This document shows, one piece after another, positions 24,005 to 26,830 of a DNA stretch of 26,830 nucleotides. The notes under the pieces are model-generated. The model made no database searches. It was not told the DNA's origin and saw only the letters and a program-made list of their open reading frames with translations. The stretch comes from an uncultured Paenibacillus sp. (GTDB lineage Bacteria > Bacillota > Bacilli > Paenibacillales > Paenibacillaceae), in NCBI GenBank assembly GCA_937895345.1, contig CALAWP010000046.1:1-26830 (forward strand), read 5' to 3'. Every line of letters starts with the position of its first letter. Positions within the stretch are counted from its first letter, which is position 1. The translations under genes were made by a program, and so were the position numbers.

Positions 24005-24808
24005 CTATCCTTCTCCGCGAAACTGCCGCTTGTACGCGCCGGGCGTCATGCCGAACCGCCGGACGAATTGGGCGGCAAAATGATTGTAATTGCGAAAGCC
24101 TGTCTCGTACGCCGCCTCCGAAGCGTTCCGGTCCGTATGTTCCAGAAGCAGGGCGGCCTGGTTCAACCGAATCCGGTTCAGCGCTTCGATGATCGTCTCG
24201 CCGGTCGTGTCCTTGAACAGATGAGAGAGCCGCGAGGCCGACAAGCCGACCTCCTGCGCCAGCTTCTCCACCTTGACATCGTCCTTCATCTTGATCGTCA
24301 GCAGATGCAGCGTCATCTCCACGCGCGAATCCAAAGTATTCTGCTGCCGCTGCGCCATCAGAAGCAGAATGCTCTTAAGCGTCGCCGCGCAAAGCTCCTG
24401 CCAATGGGGGAGCCGCTCCCGGGCATCCTGTAGGAACCATTGGAACAAGCGGTACATGCGCTTGCGGATATGGGGATGAGCGATATGCTGAATGCTGAGG
24501 GCTTCCGGGTTCAAATATTGCGCTTCCACGATATGGTCGAAATGCGCCCAGACAAAGTTCCAGTTGCGGCCCGGGCTCGTCCCGTATTGATGCGGAGCGC
24601 CCGGCTTCAGCAGGGCGATGTCGCCGGCGCGGCTCAAGTAACGCCGATTGTCGACCAGAAAGTATCCTTCTCCCTCCAGCGTAAACGTAATGAGCCAGCT
24701 GTTCATCCCATGAGGACGCTTGGTGACGTACGTATCCGGTTCGTTGTAGTGCCCGCCGAAATAAATGCTGTTGTCCGGCGGAGGCGATGGACGGTCGAAT
24801 GATTTCAT
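24005..24808 (-). CDS. AraC-family transcriptional regulator
   Basis: Activator-type regulator of 267 residues. The N-terminal cupin sensor domain covers about residues 15-100 (LITFTLEGEGYFLVDNRRYLSRAGD, then LLKPGAPHQYGTS). The C-terminal double helix-turn-helix covers about 175-262 (VEKLAQEVGLSASRLSHLFKDTTG, then AAYETGFRNYNHFAAQFVRRFGMTPGAY), a full AraC signature. The start at 24808 gives the usual N-terminus; a GGGAGG lies 12 nt upstream, rather far, and longer in-frame starts up to 24997 are possible but run into the divergent gene's leader. It lies upstream of phyH and GH35 on the same strand and divergent from a TIM-barrel isomerase, so it probably controls these sugar genes. Confidence 0.9.
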   Translation of the reverse strand: MKSFDRPSPPPDNSIYFGGHYNEPDTYVTKRPHGMNSWLITFTLEGEGYFLVDNRRYLSRAGDIALLKPGAPHQYGTSPGRNWNFVWAHFDHIVEAQYLNPEALSIQHIAHPHIRKRMYRLFQWFLQDARERLPHWQELCAATLKSILLLMAQRQQNTLDSRVEMTLHLLTIKMKDDVKVEKLAQEVGLSASRLSHLFKDTTGETIIEALNRIRLNQAALLLEHTDRNASEAAYETGFRNYNHFAAQFVRRFGMTPGAYKRQFRGEG

Positions 24809-24974
24809 GCTTGCCGGATGCCTCCCGAATATAATGGTGTTCTCAGTACCCCTACAATACCGAAGGACGCCGCCGCTTGCCACCCCTTTTTTTCGGGACC
24901 TCATGAGCGCACGGCCATTTGCGCATAATGAGGGGAGGTTTATTTTATAGAAACAGGAATTGGAGGAATCGAGC

Positions 24975-26216
24975 TTGGGCAAGCCGGCGGCGGGCATTCA
25001 GATGTATTCGCTTCGGGACGAGACGGAGAGGGATTTTCTCGGGACGCTGGAGAAGGTTGCGGCCATCGGTTATGAAGCGGCGGAAATCGTGGATTACTAT
25101 AACGTTCCGGCCCGGCAGCTTCGCGGCAAGGCGCAGGGACTCGGGCTCGAGCTGCCGTCGACCGTTGTCTCGTTAAATTTCAAGGAGCTGGAGAAGCTGG
25201 AAAAGGATTTGGCGAAGGATGCGGAATACGCGGCGGAGATGGGCGCCCGATACGTCGTCACGCCCTGGATTCCGATTCCGGAGGCGCCGAGAAAGGAAGA
25301 CGTCACCTACTTGGCGGATTTGCTTCACCGCTGCTCTGACGTCGTAAAGAAAGCCGGGATGGAGTATGTGCTGCATCATCACGAGCTTGAGCTGAAAAGC
25401 GTGCAGGGCAAGCCGATTCTCGACTGGCTGATCGAGCTCCTTCCGGCCGACAAGCTGCAGATTGAGCTGGATCTGGGCTGGATTTACATGGCCGGGTATG
25501 ACCCGGCGGATTATTTACGGCGTTACAAGGGACGCGTTCCGCTGGTGCATTTGAAGGATTTTCAGAAGGGGCGCAAGGATGCGGAGCTTGGAAGCGGGGT
25601 CGTCGGCTACGAACGGCTGTTGAAGGAATTGGAGCCGGCCGGCGTGCGATATATGTTCGTCGAGCAGGAGCAAGTGCCGAAGTCTTCGCTCGACAGCGCG
25701 AAGGAAAATTATGCGTTTTTGCAAAAGGTCGGCCTGGTTCCGGAGCAGAAGTCGAAGCCGGGCGCAGGCGGGCAGGAGGGAGGTTCCGGCGGGGAGGAGC
25801 GGGACCGGGGCGGCGACGGAATCGGCGGAGACGATTCGGCGCGCAACGACTCCGGCCAATTTGCAGATGAGAACGAAGGGGAAGCGGGCGATGAATCCGG
25901 CCAATACCCGGACAAAGGCGGATCCGGGGGGGAAGACGGCCAATTCGCGAAGGGGACCGAAGGCGGGGCCGACGATGAGTCTGGCCGGCCTCCGGAGGTG
26001 CCCGAGGGCGGTCACGGGAATGAGGGCGGCCAATGTCCGAATAAGACCGAAGGCGAGACCGACGATGAGTCCGGTCAACCGCCGGCAGAGAACGGCAGCG
26101 GGGATCGGGCTGAAGCGAGTCCTCGCAAGAAGAAACGCCGTAAATGGCGGAATAAATCCGTCATTAAAGTACTGTTTGGCGAGTCCGAAGAAAACAGCGG
26201 GGAGGAGCGGGCGTAG
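24975..26216 (+). CDS. TIM-barrel sugar isomerase/epimerase with long acidic repetitive tail
   Basis: Residues 1-257 are a xylose-isomerase-like barrel: GIQMYSLRDE, AAEIVDYY with Glu38, the HHHE cluster (134-137), ELDLGW with Asp166 and VHLKD with His192 give the metal-binding set; MFVEQE follows at 227-232. Normal family length ends near there. Residues 258-413 are an extra low-complexity tail rich in Gly, Asp and Glu, with three degenerate DDESGQPP-type repeats, and near the end a basic patch RKKKRRKWRNK (384-394) followed by an acidic end. The start is TTG at 24975, chosen because GGAGG (24962-24966) lies 8 nt upstream. Divergent from araC. Substrate unknown; the tail's role is unknown. 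Confidence 0.87.
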   Translation: MGKPAAGIQMYSLRDETERDFLGTLEKVAAIGYEAAEIVDYYNVPARQLRGKAQGLGLELPSTVVSLNFKELEKLEKDLAKDAEYAAEMGARYVVTPWIPIPEAPRKEDVTYLADLLHRCSDVVKKAGMEYVLHHHELELKSVQGKPILDWLIELLPADKLQIELDLGWIYMAGYDPADYLRRYKGRVPLVHLKDFQKGRKDAELGSGVVGYERLLKELEPAGVRYMFVEQEQVPKSSLDSAKENYAFLQKVGLVPEQKSKPGAGGQEGGSGGEERDRGGDGIGGDDSARNDSGQFADENEGEAGDESGQYPDKGGSGGEDGQFAKGTEGGADDESGRPPEVPEGGHGNEGGQCPNKTEGETDDESGQPPAENGSGDRAEASPRKKKRRKWRNKSVIKVLFGESEENSGEERA

Positions 26217-26328
26217 AAGAAAGGCGCTCGTCCGCCCTGCCGACCGCATGAAGATGCTCTCCGACGCATGCGGCTTCGTCTATGGCGAGCGGGCAAAGCG
26301 GGTCTTGTTGCCAAGAAAGCTCGTACTA

Positions 26329-26357
26329 TTGTAATATGCTGTCGGCTATGGTACAAT
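26329..26357 (+). promoter_or_regulatory. sigma-A promoter of secG
   Basis: TTGTAA (26329-26334), 17 nt, TACAAT (26352-26357). It lies 45 nt before the secG start. Confidence 0.85.
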
Positions 26358-26402
26358 CAGCTTATGTGTTTCTACGGAACGGCTGAGCTGGAGGTGGAAA
26401 GA

Positions 26403-26639
26403 TTGGAAATCGCTTTGAAGATTGTGCTTGTCATTTTTTCGTTGGGACTTATTGCTGTCGTATTGCTGCAGAAAGGCAAGAGCGCGGGCTTGTCCGGCGC
26501 GATTACAGGCGGCGCGGAGCATCTGTTCGGCAAGACGAAAGCACGCGGCTTGGACCTGTTTTTGCAGCGTCTGACGATTGTGTTCGCAGTCGGATTTTTT
26601 ATTTTGTCGCTGGTTGTTACTTACTTTGTGCAGCAATAA
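26403..26639 (+). CDS. secG: protein-export membrane protein SecG
   Basis: Small subunit of the SecYEG translocon that aids preprotein export. The 78 residues contain two membrane segments (about 4-22 and 52-75) around the conserved loop LLQKGKSAGLSGAITGGAEHLFGK, which identifies SecG. The start is TTG at 26403, preceded by GGAGG (26390-26394) at 8 nt; the ATG at 26364 in the same frame has no RBS and would add 13 residues not found in SecG. It has its own promoter and terminator. In related genomes secG usually precedes rnr and smpB, which would lie beyond the window. Confidence 0.95.
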   Translation: MEIALKIVLVIFSLGLIAVVLLQKGKSAGLSGAITGGAEHLFGKTKARGLDLFLQRLTIVFAVGFFILSLVVTYFVQQ

Positions 26640-26671
26640 CGTATGGCATCGTATAGATCGAAACAGCATGG

Positions 26672-26698
26672 AGAGACGGGATGATCCCGTCTCTTTTT
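26672..26698 (+). terminator. Rho-independent terminator of secG
   Basis: AGAGACGGG (26672-26680) pairs with CCCGTCTCT (26686-26694), followed by a T-run to 26698. Confidence 0.92.
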
Positions 26699-26704
26699 AA
26701 TTTG

Positions 26705-26830
26705 GTGCGTGCCCAGCTAAGCACGCATCTTCTAGCCGGTGAGAGTCCGGTCGCGGGAGGGGCCAAGCCCCCGCATAGCTAGGATACCTGCGTGTAGCGA
26801 AATCTGCACGTAGAAGCGTATCGACGAAAG
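26705..26830 (+). ncRNA. 5' part of a group II (IIC-like) intron, cut by the window edge
   Basis: The sequence starts with GTGCG, the group II 5' splice-site consensus. GTGCGTGC then pairs with the GCACGCA a few bases on, as at the 5' end of known IIC introns such as the Oceanobacillus iheyensis intron. The GGTGAGAGTCC segment, the GCGGGAGGGGC/GCCCCCGC stem and the AATCTG...GAAGC segment are typical of domain I. It begins 10 nt after the stem of the secG terminator, the known preferred target of class C introns. The maturase/reverse transcriptase and 3' end would lie outside the window. Strong pattern match, not confirmed by a covariance search. Confidence 0.85.

Overview
The window looks like chromosomal DNA of a moderately GC-rich, low-copy Gram-positive of the Paenibacillus/Cohnella type (Paenibacillaceae). 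The evidence is strong AGGAGG-type ribosome binding sites, sigma-A promoters, a cggR-gapA-pgk-tpiA-gpmI-eno operon with a Bacillus-style CggR operator, a lipoprotein-type solute-binding protein, GTG/TTG starts and many hairpin-forming intergenic repeats. The genus is inference; no rRNA is present.

Left part (1-2300): a 52-bp tandem repeat, a small lipoprotein gene, then on the minus strand biotin synthase (bioB) under a perfect BirA-type operator, and a tRNA-Arg(CCG) gene with its own promoter and terminator.

Central glycolysis (2347-9822): one promoter and a two-part CggR operator precede cggR, gapA, pgk, tpiA, gpmI and eno, all on the plus strand, closed by a strong terminator after eno. 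Two intergenic hairpins (gapA-pgk, gpmI-eno) may set differential mRNA stability. Downstream lies about 490 bp of tandem repeat (five 102-bp units, each two related 51-bp halves).

Arabinose-polymer module (10363-16647): a LacI-family regulator, then a lipoprotein sugar-binding protein, two ABC permeases and a GH51 alpha-L-arabinofuranosidase ending at a terminator. The same operator sequence lies at the lacI promoter and before the transporter operon, and a cre-like site sits between -35 and -10 of lacI. This suggests a self-regulated, catabolite-repressed system that imports arabino-oligosaccharides and splits them in the cytoplasm. No ATPase gene is present, so a shared MsmX-type ATPase is expected.

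Right part (16713-26216): a TetR regulator divergent from a YhgE/Pip-like membrane protein with a clear operator between them; a short TIM-barrel sugar isomerase/epimerase; a 577-bp repeat-rich gap; and a minus-strand group of AraC regulator, phytanoyl-CoA dioxygenase-like enzyme and GH35 beta-galactosidase. Divergent from araC is a second TIM-barrel isomerase carrying an unusual 155-residue acidic, repetitive tail with a basic patch.

Right end (26329-26830): secG with its promoter and terminator, followed 10 nt after the terminator stem by the 5' end of a group IIC-like intron that runs out of the window.

No wholly new multi-gene system is evident. The most unusual items are the repeat arrays, the tailed isomerase, the dioxygenase-galactosidase pairing and the terminator-associated intron.
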